Below are positions 43,959-51,544 of a stretch of 51,544 bases of DNA, piece by piece (position 1 is the first letter of the stretch; each line of letters begins with the position of its first letter). The translations under genes and the position numbers were made by a program. Origin of the DNA: CAZPMT01 sp964587655 (GTDB taxonomy: Bacteria > Hydrogenedentota > Hydrogenedentia > Hydrogenedentales > SLHB01); the NCBI GenBank assembly GCA_964587655.1, contig CAZPMT010000026.1:1-51544 (forward strand), read 5' to 3'. Below the pieces are notes generated by a model. The model had not been told where the DNA came from and did no database searches. It saw nothing but the letters and a program-made list of their open reading frames with translations.

Positions 43959-44474
43959 TCACGGCTTCCTCCGGCGTGCAAGGCTGTAGTTTGGAAAAGC
44001 GTTCTTCCACGTGTCAGGCGTTACGACTACGCAATCATCGATATAGCGCCTTTTCCACGGCTCACGGGCTTCATGCCGGATCCTGTTGGCCAATTTATCT
44101 TTGAGACTCAACAGGTTGGGTTTCTTGCCGGTCAGAGCATCAAGCCCGAGGACCGCCACGAAGATAAAAGGACGACTGTCCCGCCGCATGAGATGGAGAA
44201 AACTGTAGCTGTCCCTGGCTTTCGGAACCAGCTTTTCGTTTATTAGCTTCCCGCTTTGCATTTGCCTGATGAAGTCTCGCATGTTCCCATTGGGTACGCC
44301 TTGTTGAGAAGGATCCTTCACTTCGATTAGCAGGATGCGCCCTCTTTCCTCGACGACGAAATCCACCAGACTCATGCCCTGCGGAATCGGGGATCCTTGC
44401 TCATCGAGGCGCTCGACTGCACGGGCACCTCGAAAATCGAACTCAAGTTCCCCTTCCACAAAAGTGTGGTTCAT
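43959..44474 (-). CDS. PD-(D/E)XK-like nuclease-fold protein
   Basis: A 171-residue protein. A restriction-endonuclease-like core is visible: MSLVDFVVEERGRILLIEVKD gives Asp38, then Glu51-x-Lys53, the classic D...ExK arrangement on adjacent strands. The rest is charged and helical and has no recognised DNA-binding domain. Its ATG overlaps the TGA of the upstream 24-codon mini-ORF by 4 nt (ATGA), and GGAG lies 9 nt upstream. With the upstream AAA ATPase this makes a compact ATPase-nuclease unit, a combination often seen in defence loci. Nuclease activity is inferred from motif spacing only. Confidence 0.65.
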   Translation of the reverse strand: MNHTFVEGELEFDFRGARAVERLDEQGSPIPQGMSLVDFVVEERGRILLIEVKDPSQQGVPNGNMRDFIRQMQSGKLINEKLVPKARDSYSFLHLMRRDSRPFIFVAVLGLDALTGKKPNLLSLKDKLANRIRHEAREPWKRRYIDDCVVVTPDTWKNAFPNYSLARRRKP

Positions 44475-44545
44475 TCTCGTTCTCTCCGTCCTGCAAGAAC
44501 ACGCTGCATGTCTCTATCTAACAAGCCCGCGGAGGCGTTGCTCAT
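44471..44545 (-). CDS. 24-codon mini-ORF repeating the ATPase C-terminal motif
   Basis: The frame begins ATGA at the ATPase stop and ends in a TGA overlapping the nuclease ATG, so all three frames are linked by 4-nt overlaps. Its central AGLLDRDMQRVL resembles AGLFDRDLQRAI near the ATPase C-terminus. At DNA level the two segments match at 28 of 33 positions, and the differing codons give synonymous or conservative changes. The ATPase copy ends in an acidic run, while this peptide ends in the basic/acidic GRRERE. It could be a real small protein or a decayed tail duplication. The purine-rich end of the ATPase gene may serve as its ribosome-binding site. Confidence 0.4.
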   Translation of the reverse strand: MSNASAGLLDRDMQRVLAGRRERE

Positions 44546-45558
44546 AGCTCCTCTTCTTCTTCCTCGATGGCACGCTGCAGGTCTCTATCGAACAGGCCCG
44601 CGAAGGTGTCGGCAATTGCGTTGGGATGAATGTTCTGATAGGAATCGGTACTCTGAACTTGCACTTCAGCATTCGCTTCCTCCCTGAACAGGGCGTGGTA
44701 CCGAATCTGGTCATTCTTCCTCTTGGCCAGATCAAACTCCTTCAGCGTGGCGTAGTCGTGAGTCGCGACGAACACCTGCACGCCGGATCTCTGAAGCTCG
44801 ATCAGCACGTTCACTACGGTCCGCATCAGAGCGGGGTTCAGATTGGCTTCAGGTTCATCCCAAAATAGCGTGGATCCTTTCAGCAGCGTGCCGTTCTGGA
44901 CAAGTAGCCAGATCAACGCAAGCTTGCGCATGCCTTCGGCCAGCAGGGTGAACTCCAGTTCTCCCTCCCTATTCTTCAGATGGAACTCCTCGCCCCTCAG
45001 AACGACCTTCCCGCCGATCACACCCTGGATCATCTCCAGGAGACGTCTTCTATCTCTTGAAACGGGGCCGCGAAGCAAAGGCATATTGGCATTGTAGACT
45101 ATGTCGGGATAAACCTCTTCAAAGTGAATCTCGCGCGTCTTGCAGAGCGCAAGAAATCCTGGAGCGTTCGCAAGCATCTCCTTCACGGGGATGTATACGG
45201 CTGGCTTGTGCCCGTTCTTCGGCCAACCATCCCGCAGTTTCAAGGTGTCCGTTGTGTGATTTGTGAACCGGAGCCTCAACTGCTTGCGATCCTTCACCAA
45301 GACCACCTGAGCTTCAGAACTCCCTTTCGTCCGCTTTACCAGCCGTCCGATCCGACGTTCTCTTGGAAGGAATACCCCAGTTATCTTGTCCGAAATGCGC
45401 TTTTTCTCGTAAAGCGCCGAGAGTACCGTATAGAGGATCTTCAGAACATGAGTTTTCCCTGTCCCATTTGGGCCGATGAAAACATTGACTCCCGGAGACA
45501 GCCTGAAATCAACAGAATCGAAGGCTGTAAACTGCGTCAACCGAAGGCGCTCAATCAT
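44542..45558 (-). CDS. AAA ATPase of the AAA15/OLD-like (SMC/ABC-type) class
   Basis: A 338-residue stand-alone ATPase. Walker A is GPNGTGKT (29-36). A signature-like LLAEGMRKLA (205-214) precedes Walker B FWDEPEANLNP (Asp234-Glu235), and an H-loop-type ATHDY contains His267. The absence of a long coiled coil and of a TOPRIM domain separates it from Smc/RecN and full OLD proteins; it resembles AAA_21/AAA15 proteins of phage-defence and toxin-antitoxin-like pairs. AGGAG precedes the ATG. Downstream are the mini-ORF and a PD-(D/E)XK-like gene, forming a likely operon. The protein ends in a six-glutamate run. Confidence 0.85.
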   Translation of the reverse strand: MIERLRLTQFTAFDSVDFRLSPGVNVFIGPNGTGKTHVLKILYTVLSALYEKKRISDKITGVFLPRERRIGRLVKRTKGSSEAQVVLVKDRKQLRLRFTNHTTDTLKLRDGWPKNGHKPAVYIPVKEMLANAPGFLALCKTREIHFEEVYPDIVYNANMPLLRGPVSRDRRRLLEMIQGVIGGKVVLRGEEFHLKNREGELEFTLLAEGMRKLALIWLLVQNGTLLKGSTLFWDEPEANLNPALMRTVVNVLIELQRSGVQVFVATHDYATLKEFDLAKRKNDQIRYHALFREEANAEVQVQSTDSYQNIHPNAIADTFAGLFDRDLQRAIEEEEEEL

Positions 45559-45740
45559 ATCCGCGTCTCCTATCGTTCATATGGACGGACATAGACACAA
45601 CTACAATACATGAACCATGAGCATTTGTCGAAAAGGACCCGAAACCTTGGAACCAAGTTGCGCTCGGGCAATTGTTCCATTGCTTTTTCGCGGGGAATGC
45701 GATAAGCTCGGCTTGACGGTTTTTCGGGAGGGAAACGGAG

Positions 45741-46088
45741 ATGGCCGAGGACTGTATCTTCTGCAAGATTGCCGCGGGGCGGATCCCGTCAACGGTTGTG
45801 TATTCGGACGGTGATTTCCATGCCTTTCGCGACATTCATCCGCTGGCGCCGACGCATGTGATTGTCATTCCCCGGAAACATATCGCGAAGATCACTGACG
45901 CGTCGCTTGAAGACGGGGCTTTACTCGGAAGTCTCCTGTTGAAGGCGAATGAGATTGCGGCACAAGAAGGTCTCGCCGAGAACGGATTCCGGCTCGTCAT
46001 CAACTGCGGCCCGTGGGGCGGCCAGACGGTATTCCACCTGCATTTGCACATCCTAGGGGGCCGCCCTCTGGAGAACGCGCTCGGATAG
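45741..46088 (+). CDS. HIT family protein (Hint-like nucleotide hydrolase)
   Basis: A 115-residue histidine-triad protein. The active-site triad HLHLH (His99, His101, His103) is in FHLHLHILGG, with CIFCKIAAGRIP at the start (Cys5 and Cys8, seen in zinc-binding HIT members). Hint-type proteins hydrolyse purine-nucleoside phosphoramidates and acyl-adenylates. GGGAGG lies 9 nt upstream of the ATG. It is divergent from the AAA ATPase, and aroE follows on the same strand about 80 nt on. Confidence 0.95.
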   Translation: MAEDCIFCKIAAGRIPSTVVYSDGDFHAFRDIHPLAPTHVIVIPRKHIAKITDASLEDGALLGSLLLKANEIAAQEGLAENGFRLVINCGPWGGQTVFHLHLHILGGRPLENALG

Positions 46089-46168
46089 GCGGCGCCGTCC
46101 GCGCCGCCCGTGCTGTTTTGAACGCGCCGCAGCCGGGACCTGCGCGCGCCTGCAAGATGAGACGAACC

Positions 46169-47035
46169 ATGCAAGCCATCGACACCGCCACGCAGTTGTG
46201 CGCCGTGATAGGAAATCCCGTCGAGCATTCGCTATCGCCGGCGATCCACAATGCCGCTTTCGAGGCAACGGGGTTGAACTACATATACCTCGCGTTCCGC
46301 GTCGAGAACGTTCAGGCGTGCCTGGCGGGAATGCGCGCGTTGCCGAGCTTCCGCGGGTTGAGCGTGACGATCCCGCACAAGCTGGCCGTCCTGGAACACC
46401 TGGACGAGATCGATCCGATGGCGCAACACGTCGGCGCGGCAAATACGGTGTGCAACGAGTCGGGTCGTCTGATCGGTTCGACGACCGACGGCCCGGGCAC
46501 GCTCCGGGCCTTCGCGGAAGCCGGCATCCCGCTGAAAGGAAAACGCGTCCTGTTCGTGGGCGCGGGCGGTGCGGTGCGGTCGGTGGCATTCGCCATGGCC
46601 ATGCAAGCGCAGTGTTCCCGGATCACGATTCTGGGGCGAACTCCGAGCCGTGTCGAAGCGCTGACCGCGGACCTTGTCGCCAAGACGCGCGCGATCGTGG
46701 AAAGCGGAAACCTTTCTGGCGATCTCGCGGAGGCCATGGCTGCGCACGACGTCATCGTCAACGGTACGCCTCTGGGGATGTACCCTCACGGCGAGAATGA
46801 CACGCCTATTCCCAGCAAACTCCTTTCCCGAGATCACGTCGTCTTCGACATGGTATACCGTCCGCTTAGGACGCGTCTCATCAAGGAAGCCGAAGAGATC
46901 GGCTGCCGGACCCTCCTCGGCATCGAGATGCTCATCCATCAGGCCGCGCTCCAGTTCGAAACCTGGACGGGAGTAGCAGCGCCCGTGGATGTCATGCGAA
47001 ACGCCGTTTTCTCGAAGTGGGCATCCGCGGGGTGA
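46169..47035 (+). CDS. aroE: Shikimate dehydrogenase
   Basis: A 288-residue AroE catalysing NADPH-dependent reduction of 3-dehydroshikimate to shikimate in aromatic amino-acid synthesis. Substrate-binding SLSPAIHN (Ser21, Ser23), catalytic Lys71 (TIPHKL), Asn92 (AANTV) and Asp107 (TTDGPG) are all present. The Rossmann motif VGAGGAVRSV follows at about residue 123. The ATG at 46169 is preferred, with an in-frame ATG at 46157 as the alternative. The frame extends upstream to 46013 through the HIT gene, but that extension has no support. Confidence 0.95.
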   Translation: MQAIDTATQLCAVIGNPVEHSLSPAIHNAAFEATGLNYIYLAFRVENVQACLAGMRALPSFRGLSVTIPHKLAVLEHLDEIDPMAQHVGAANTVCNESGRLIGSTTDGPGTLRAFAEAGIPLKGKRVLFVGAGGAVRSVAFAMAMQAQCSRITILGRTPSRVEALTADLVAKTRAIVESGNLSGDLAEAMAAHDVIVNGTPLGMYPHGENDTPIPSKLLSRDHVVFDMVYRPLRTRLIKEAEEIGCRTLLGIEMLIHQAALQFETWTGVAAPVDVMRNAVFSKWASAG

Positions 47036-47127
47036 GGCATTGCCAGGGGTCATTTCCCTGTTGCGGGTTCGCAGTTGGAAGCTGGGACGCAATAGGGGAA
47101 GTGCGAACACGGGAAAAGGAATGGGCC

Positions 47128-47316
47128 ATGAAGGTTCAGACGTTCGTGGGCAAGGTGAGCGTCGATACGCTCAAACAGATGGATGAACACATCAACGAGT
47201 GGCTGGCCAAACACAATGCCGAACCGAAATACGTCACGCAGACCTTCGGGAGCGAGCGGCATTCCCACCATCACGAACTCGAGCCGGTCGTCATCACCAG
47301 CGTCTGGTATGATTAG
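47128..47316 (+). CDS. Small 62-residue conserved-looking protein of unknown function
   Basis: The ATG at 47128 is preceded by AAAGGA, which supports a real gene. The protein is short and polar, with a helical middle (VDTLKQMDEHINEWLAKHN), a His-rich segment SERHSHHHE and an aromatic end (VVITSVWYD). No domain is recognised; the alternating His/Glu might bind metal, but this is speculation. It sits between aroE and a tRNA gene. Confidence 0.6.
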   Translation: MKVQTFVGKVSVDTLKQMDEHINEWLAKHNAEPKYVTQTFGSERHSHHHELEPVVITSVWYD

Positions 47317-47432
47317 GCCGCCGCTGCAAGTTCGCAAGCGCCAGTGATGGTGATGCCGACGCCACGCGCCGCACCGGGGCTGACCGTTGCGGGGGTTTAT
47401 TGTCTTCTGTTATCATTGCATCTCCGCGCGGT

Positions 47433-47522
47433 GGAGAGGTGGCCGAGTGGTTGAAGGCGGCGGCCTCGAAAGCCGTTGTGTCGCTTGCGGCACCCCGGGT
47501 TCGAATCCCGGCCTCTCCGCCA
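47433..47522 (+). tRNA. tRNA-Ser (anticodon CGA)
   Basis: A 90-nt class II tRNA with acceptor pairs GGAGAGG/CCTCTCC, D-arm, anticodon loop CTCGAAA (anticodon CGA at 47467-47469), a long variable arm as expected for serine, a TTCGAAT T-loop, and an encoded 3' CCA at 47520-47522. It decodes UCG. The 47523-47722 stretch after it shows nothing clear. Confidence 0.97.
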
Positions 47523-47722
47523 TTGTATTTCCCGCGCGCGCCTCACACACGCCGTATTGCGGCTTCCTGACAGCAGCACTAGATACATCCATAAGCGGCG
47601 ATGTCGGCGACCCGGAAAAAACGATACAGCCGACAGGGTCGCAATATCGTGCGGTCCCTCCCGGCTGTATGCCCTGCCGGCGCTGGGGAGGGCCAAAGCC
47701 CCCCTAGGCCAGAACGGGGATG

Positions 47723-47794
47723 CTACTTCCTTTTCGCGACTTTCTTCGCGGGGGCCTTCTTAGCCACCTTTTTCGGAGCTTTGCAAGTAGTCAT
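47723..47794 (-). CDS. Very small lysine/alanine-rich basic peptide (23 residues)
   Basis: Too short for a usual ORF search. An ATG at 47794 is preceded by a strong AAAGGAGGG ribosome-binding site and, further up, by a good minus-strand promoter. The peptide starts MTTCKAPKK and continues in KK-A/V-A-type repeats (KAPAKKVAKRK), like the tails of histone H1-like or nucleoid-associated proteins. It has one Cys. A role in nucleic-acid binding is a guess from charge. The combination of promoter, ribosome-binding site and biased composition argues against chance. Confidence 0.55.
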   Translation of the reverse strand: MTTCKAPKKVAKKAPAKKVAKRK

Positions 47795-47843
47795 CGTATT
47801 CCCTCCTTTCACTCTAAGATGGTTTCAAACATGTTGTGCCTAT

Positions 47844-47873
47844 GTCATACCACAACCCAATATGTTGTGTCAA
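47844..47873 (-). promoter_or_regulatory. Candidate promoter of the basic mini-gene
   Basis: On the minus strand TTGACA (47873-47868) is followed after 18 nt by TATGAC (47849-47844), about 50 nt upstream of the small gene's ATG. Two ATGTTGTG motifs (47831 and 47862) overlap or flank it and might be an operator, though no regulator is known. Confidence 0.5.
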
Positions 47874-48147
47874 GTCTTTATTTACGAAAAAATGGAATTA
47901 GGATTTATTCAGAAAAGATGATAATTAGGACAAAAGAGGCCAGCCATTCTTGGGAGTGTCAAGAAGATGAAAACGGCCATTTCCAGGAACGCCGCGAAAT
48001 CGTAGTATCTACTATTATGCTGTGACTAATGTAGATTGCAATACTGGCGCCGCCTGGAATCCACGGGCGAGGCGGTCGGCATTGCGGGGTAACAAAGGGC
48101 ACAGATCTCGATATCTGTCATACATGGTAATAGAACTGGAGTCTATG
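47874..48147. other. AT-richer stretch with no recognised gene
   Basis: Between the mini-gene promoter and queA there is no convincing coding frame. The part 47874-47940 is noticeably AT-rich compared with the window. A short CAGATCTCGATATCTG hairpin lies near 48101. I see no RNA gene or repeat here. Confidence 0.5.
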
Positions 48148-49170
48148 TCATAAGATGAGCATCGCGTCGCCGTAGGAGTAGAAACGGAAACGCTCTTGGA
48201 TCGCGAGACGATACGCCTCGAACACGAGCGCCCTTCCCGCAAAGGCGCATACGAGTGCGAGCAGACTCGATCTCGGCAGATGGAAGTTGGTTTGCAGGAC
48301 ATCGACCGCCTTGAAGGCGTACGGCGGGTGGATGTAGAGATCCGTAGTTCCGCGGCCCGCATGATAGGCGCCGCCGCGGAACTGCGTTTCGAGCACGCGG
48401 GCCACGGTCGTGCCGACGGCCGCCACGCGGCCGCCTTCCGCGCGAACCTGGTTCAACAGCGCGGCGGTTTCCTCCGGGCAAACGAATTCCTCGGGTTCGA
48501 CGGCGTGATCCTCGATACGGTCCACCACGATGGGGCGAAACGTGCCGTAGCCGACGTGCAGGGTGATGTTGGCCCGCCGCACGCCGGCCCGGGTTAGAGC
48601 TTCGAGCGTCTCGGGCGTGTAGTGGAGTCCTGCCGTCGGCGCTGCGACGGCGCCTGGCACGCGCGCGTAGACCGTTTGATAACGCGTCAGGTCGGCCTCC
48701 TCGGGACGTGCGCGCGCAATGTAGGGCGGCAGCGGGATCTCGCCTATCTGTTCGAGCAGCGCCAGAACATCCGGCACATCGAACCGGATGCGCCTGCGCC
48801 CGTCGGTCAGGACGTCTCCCACGGTCGCGTCGATGGATTCGGCGATCCGCACGCGAGTTCCGGGCTTCACGCGGGCGGACGGACGGACCAGCGCGGTCCA
48901 CAGTCCCGGCGCCTCTTCGTGCAGCAGGAAGACCTCGATGCGCGCGCCCGTGGGTTTCGCAGCGCGAAGACGCGCGCGGATCACCATCGTATCGTTCGTA
49001 ACGATGCAGTCGCCTGCGCGGAGGTATTCCGCGATGTTGTGGAACACGTCCGTATTCATGCTTCCATCGGCGCGGTTAACCACGAGGAGTCGAGACGCAT
49101 CGCGTTGTTCGCAGGGATGCTGCGCGACGAGTTCCCTCGGAAGCGCGTAATCAAGATCGCTTGTCTTCAT
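48148..49170 (-). CDS. queA: S-adenosylmethionine:tRNA ribosyltransferase-isomerase
   Basis: A 340-residue QueA of standard length. It builds the cyclopentenediol ring of queuosine in tRNA by transferring the ribosyl part of SAM. Conserved blocks are DLDYALPRELVAQHPCEQRDASRLLV near the start, GDCIVTNDTMVIRARL, the IPLPPYI..RYQTVYA segment, and GAVAAPTAGLHYTPETLEAL in the second half. The C-terminus ends SYGDAMLIL. No strong ribosome-binding site precedes the ATG. No tgt or queG gene is adjacent. Confidence 0.96.
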   Translation of the reverse strand: MKTSDLDYALPRELVAQHPCEQRDASRLLVVNRADGSMNTDVFHNIAEYLRAGDCIVTNDTMVIRARLRAAKPTGARIEVFLLHEEAPGLWTALVRPSARVKPGTRVRIAESIDATVGDVLTDGRRRIRFDVPDVLALLEQIGEIPLPPYIARARPEEADLTRYQTVYARVPGAVAAPTAGLHYTPETLEALTRAGVRRANITLHVGYGTFRPIVVDRIEDHAVEPEEFVCPEETAALLNQVRAEGGRVAAVGTTVARVLETQFRGGAYHAGRGTTDLYIHPPYAFKAVDVLQTNFHLPRSSLLALVCAFAGRALVFEAYRLAIQERFRFYSYGDAMLIL

Positions 49171-49230
49171 GAAGCCGGAAGAATAGCACGCGGGCGCGGC
49201 GCCCCGGAAACTTGCGGCTAAGATGATTAC

Positions 49231-49263
49231 GCGGGCCCCGATGCTTTCTGCACGAGGGCCCGC
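49231..49263. terminator. GC-rich hairpin between queA and the secreted-protein gene
   Basis: GCGGGCCC (49231-49238) pairs with GGGCCCGC (49256-49263) around a 17-nt loop, 10 nt past the stop of the upstream minus-strand gene. No uridine tract follows, so it may be an RNA-stabilising hairpin or weak terminator. Confidence 0.35.
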
Positions 49264-49272
49264 GTCGAGCTA

Positions 49273-51330
49273 TCATCTAATCGCCAGATCGGCCCATTTG
49301 TCCATCAGACCGTCTATGATTCTTGCATGAACGCGGTAGACGCCTGGGGAAAGCGGTTTGCTGCTCAGATTGAAGATGTACTGGCCGGAACCGGCGTCGT
49401 ACCGGAAACTGATTCCGCCGTCGGGCTGAGTCGACTGCACGGTTTCATTGACGTCGCCCGGTACACCGTTGGATACCTTTTGGACCCAAACGGTTGCCTG
49501 TGCGTCGGGTACGGGCTGGCCGGCGGCGTTCAGCAACTTGAATTTAACCGGAATCGTGCTCTTTTGCTTGAACACGCTTATCTGGACCGGAGGCATGTTG
49601 ATCGGCTGCAGGAACCCCTGGAAAAGCGGCAGCGACGCAATAGCGAAGATCGAAAGAGAATCGGTAACGCCTGATATGACATTGTTGACGGTATCAACCG
49701 GAAGCACGGTAATATCGACCCACATCTGGTCGGCTGTCAGCCAGTGCATCAAGCGCAGATTCTGTTCCTGCTCGAGCGTCATGCCGGTGTCGTCGTACGC
49801 GAAGGAAATGGTGATGGGGCCGCTGTAGACGCACGTCGTGTCGATATCATAGTACATCCCCTGGAATTCCAGGCCGCCCGGTCCGCCGCCGGGGGCCTCG
49901 GTGCTTATCTCGACCGTGGTCGTGCCGCCCTCGGCAACGGTATCGAATGTCATGTTCAACCCTGGTTCAGGTTCGACGGTGACGTTGCTGCCCTCGGACG
50001 TGTTCTGCGAGGGGACCGCCGTGCCGTCGAAGTGAACATCATCGAAGTACCCTTGTTTATAACTGTCTACCCAGAGGCCGATTGCGCCGAGGTTCATCAA
50101 GCGGTAACCCGGATGCGCCATGTCCTGAGCCACGTCTATGACAGGACTCGCAGGCTGGGCCTCGCCGCGGGGCCACCACCACACGTAGTAACGCTCGTAG
50201 TCGGCCACTACCTCAAAGTTGTACCAGTAGACACCTGCTACCGCCGGTCCCACGTGCGTGCCCATGCGTATGGTAGGGGGAACCGCGGACTGTTCATTAA
50301 GTACGAGAGAGACCTGGCTCGCGTTTCGACCGACCTCAATGACGTAACAGACGTCTGTGGTCTGGGTGCCTTCCCATCCCCAGACGACACCGCCGTCAAA
50401 CCCTTCGGGAACATATATCGAGGCGCGCATGACGAAGTTGTGCGTATAATGCTGCTTGGCCAAGCCAATCCCGATACCTCCGGCGCGGCCTTGGGTGGTG
50501 AGGTGCGCGACTTGACTGCCGTCCAACGCCGGGAAATCAAGGACGCACCAGTGCTGCGACCAGTTGTCCAGGCTGTAAACCGAGTTCTCGAAGTCATCGG
50601 TGAACGCCGACGCGGCAGGGAACGGCGCCGCTTCGAGCAGGAAATCGTCAAACAATACCGTTGACGGCCCGCCCCCGTTTTGGGCGTAACAACAGGCCAA
50701 CCCGTCGACGTAGGATTTGTGTCCAGGATGCAGGAGGTCCTGTGGGACTTCTATGATCTTCTCGGCGGGTTGCCACGGAGCAGTCGAATGCGGCCTGAAC
50801 CAGACTTGGAACGTTGTCCCGGTGGATACCATCCGCAGGTCGTACCATTGGTTGTATACGATGCTGCCGGGCGGGAGATACACGGCTTGCATCGTGTTGC
50901 TGCCCGCGGAAAGGCCCTCTTCCACCAGTCCGACGACGCATGAATCAACTTGAACCTCGACAAAATAAGAGTTGCCCACATAGGCTTGACCTTCGAACTG
51001 GCCTATGGCCAAGCCGCCTCCTCGGCCCGACAGAATGCACAGCGAAGTCTGCATATCGAAGTTTTCAACGTACCAACCGGTACCGTTGTCCGGACCCGCC
51101 CCGCCGTCGCCGCCTCCGGAAGGCGGACCCGATACGATCTTCATCACCTTATTGCTGTCGACTTGTGCTATCTCCCACGTGGATCCAGGGCCGTTATTTA
51201 GGGCGCGCCAGTCCGCCGGCACCCCAGGTCCCACCGTACAACCCTCGAAGTCCTCTTGAATAACCGTAGCCTGCGCCATTCCAAAGAACATTATGGCGCC
51301 CCCTACCAAAATCGCCACTGTTGTCTTCAT
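49273..51330 (-). CDS. Large secreted multi-domain protein with C-terminal PxKF-type domain
   Basis: A 685-residue protein from the ATG at 51330 (GGAGGAGGGG upstream). A signal peptide (about residues 1-21, ending MAQAT) is followed by two similar beta-sandwich, concanavalin/LamG-like regions (about 25-235 and 240-455). Each ends with a VxFDDFxxxA/YFDDVHFDG strand. A Ser/Thr/Pro-rich linker follows, then a beta domain with GPITISFAYDD. The C-terminus carries a PxKF-type module (STIPVKFKLLNAAGQPVPDA, then YDAGSGQYIFNLSSKPLSPGVYRVHARI). No catalytic motif is seen. A cell-surface or extracellular binding role is likely. The 51331-51544 stretch upstream holds no gene. Confidence 0.75.
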   Translation of the reverse strand: MKTTVAILVGGAIMFFGMAQATVIQEDFEGCTVGPGVPADWRALNNGPGSTWEIAQVDSNKVMKIVSGPPSGGGDGGAGPDNGTGWYVENFDMQTSLCILSGRGGGLAIGQFEGQAYVGNSYFVEVQVDSCVVGLVEEGLSAGSNTMQAVYLPPGSIVYNQWYDLRMVSTGTTFQVWFRPHSTAPWQPAEKIIEVPQDLLHPGHKSYVDGLACCYAQNGGGPSTVLFDDFLLEAAPFPAASAFTDDFENSVYSLDNWSQHWCVLDFPALDGSQVAHLTTQGRAGGIGIGLAKQHYTHNFVMRASIYVPEGFDGGVVWGWEGTQTTDVCYVIEVGRNASQVSLVLNEQSAVPPTIRMGTHVGPAVAGVYWYNFEVVADYERYYVWWWPRGEAQPASPVIDVAQDMAHPGYRLMNLGAIGLWVDSYKQGYFDDVHFDGTAVPSQNTSEGSNVTVEPEPGLNMTFDTVAEGGTTTVEISTEAPGGGPGGLEFQGMYYDIDTTCVYSGPITISFAYDDTGMTLEQEQNLRLMHWLTADQMWVDITVLPVDTVNNVISGVTDSLSIFAIASLPLFQGFLQPINMPPVQISVFKQKSTIPVKFKLLNAAGQPVPDAQATVWVQKVSNGVPGDVNETVQSTQPDGGISFRYDAGSGQYIFNLSSKPLSPGVYRVHARIIDGLMDKWADLAIR

Positions 51331-51544
51331 CTCGCCCCTCCTCCTTTCTTTGAAAACCCGCATTCAGGGAAAAGCCGCCTGACGCTGAAATAGATGCTGA
51401 AAGACTGACGCGCCAACAGCCCTAAGATCCCATATTCCCTCACCCGCGAGGATAGAGTAGCAAGACAGCGCGAAAAAGTCAAGGAACGGGGCCCCGATCC
51501 GCATGTAAGGAGTCGAGTTTTCGCGTGGGAGGATGAGAAGCGGG

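Overview
The window reads as a chromosomal segment of an uncultured, GC-rich, diderm (outer-membrane), flagellated bacterium. The outer membrane is inferred from the flagellar L- and P-ring genes flgH and flgI and from an O-antigen-ligase-type protein. The mixture of a Tat-exported Gfo/Idh/MocA oxidoreductase, a URO-D family protein, a DUF6785/DUF6784-type membrane protein, YHS/TRASH modules, a PxKF-type secreted protein and many TPR proteins resembles genomes of Candidatus Hydrogenedentes and neighbouring PVC/FCB-margin phyla. That placement is inference from gene content; no rRNA gene is present to test it.

Layout. 1-9.3 kb: 3'-part of an acyl-CoA dehydrogenase, a MITE-like inverted repeat at its stop codon, a Gfo/Idh/MocA oxidoreductase, an alpha/beta hydrolase, a secreted beta-helix protein, a two-domain cyclic-nucleotide-binding-like protein, surE and glmS. 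9.6-17.2 kb: a receiver/H-box regulator, then a minus-strand flagellar operon flgF-flgG-flgA-flgH-flgI-flgJ(N)-EF-hand gene-flgN-flgL, with a sigma-54-type promoter match upstream. There is no flgK between flgN and flgL. 17.4-25.2 kb: a plus-strand cell-surface polysaccharide operon (Wzz-type co-polymerase, Wzy/WaaL-type ligase or polymerase, TPR protein, polyprenyl-phosphate sugar transferase, second TPR protein, secreted protein). 25.2-33.1 kb: a frameshifted DUF6785-like membrane protein, SDR dehydrogenase, thiolase, SCP2-like protein, TPR membrane protein and URO-D family protein. 33.2-36.1 kb: flagellin with a clear sigma-28 promoter, an EEP hydrolase and a GNAT acetyltransferase, in an area seeded with a 27-bp palindromic element. 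36.1-49.2 kb: mainly housekeeping genes (rlmB, thrS, aroE, HIT, queA, tRNA-Ser(CGA)) mixed with a metallophosphoesterase-HEAT fusion, a double YHS/TRASH protein and a compact ATPase/mini-ORF/nuclease unit. 49.3-51.3 kb: a large secreted PxKF-type protein.

The strongest unusual signals are four. (1) A 27-bp palindrome (10-bp arms, 7-nt loop) has at least four complete copies in 2.4 kb. One sits exactly in phase inside the GNAT gene, adding nine codons, and one sits exactly within the loop of another copy. (2) An AAA ATPase and a PD-(D/E)XK-like nuclease gene are joined by a 24-codon mini-ORF with ATGA overlaps at both ends; the mini-ORF repeats the ATPase C-terminal motif in altered form. This is a candidate defence or nucleic-acid-processing module. 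(3) A roughly 260-bp inverted-repeat element is flanked by 11-bp direct repeats at the acyl-CoA dehydrogenase stop codon. (4) Two copies of a ~100-bp palindromic element lie 20 kb apart. A two-EF-hand gene sits inside the flagellar rod/ring operon.

Pathway links: the acyl-CoA dehydrogenase, SDR, thiolase and SCP2-like genes fit fatty-acid beta-oxidation. glmS supplies glucosamine-6-phosphate for envelope synthesis. Flagellar control appears layered, with sigma-54 for rod/ring genes and sigma-28 for flagellin.
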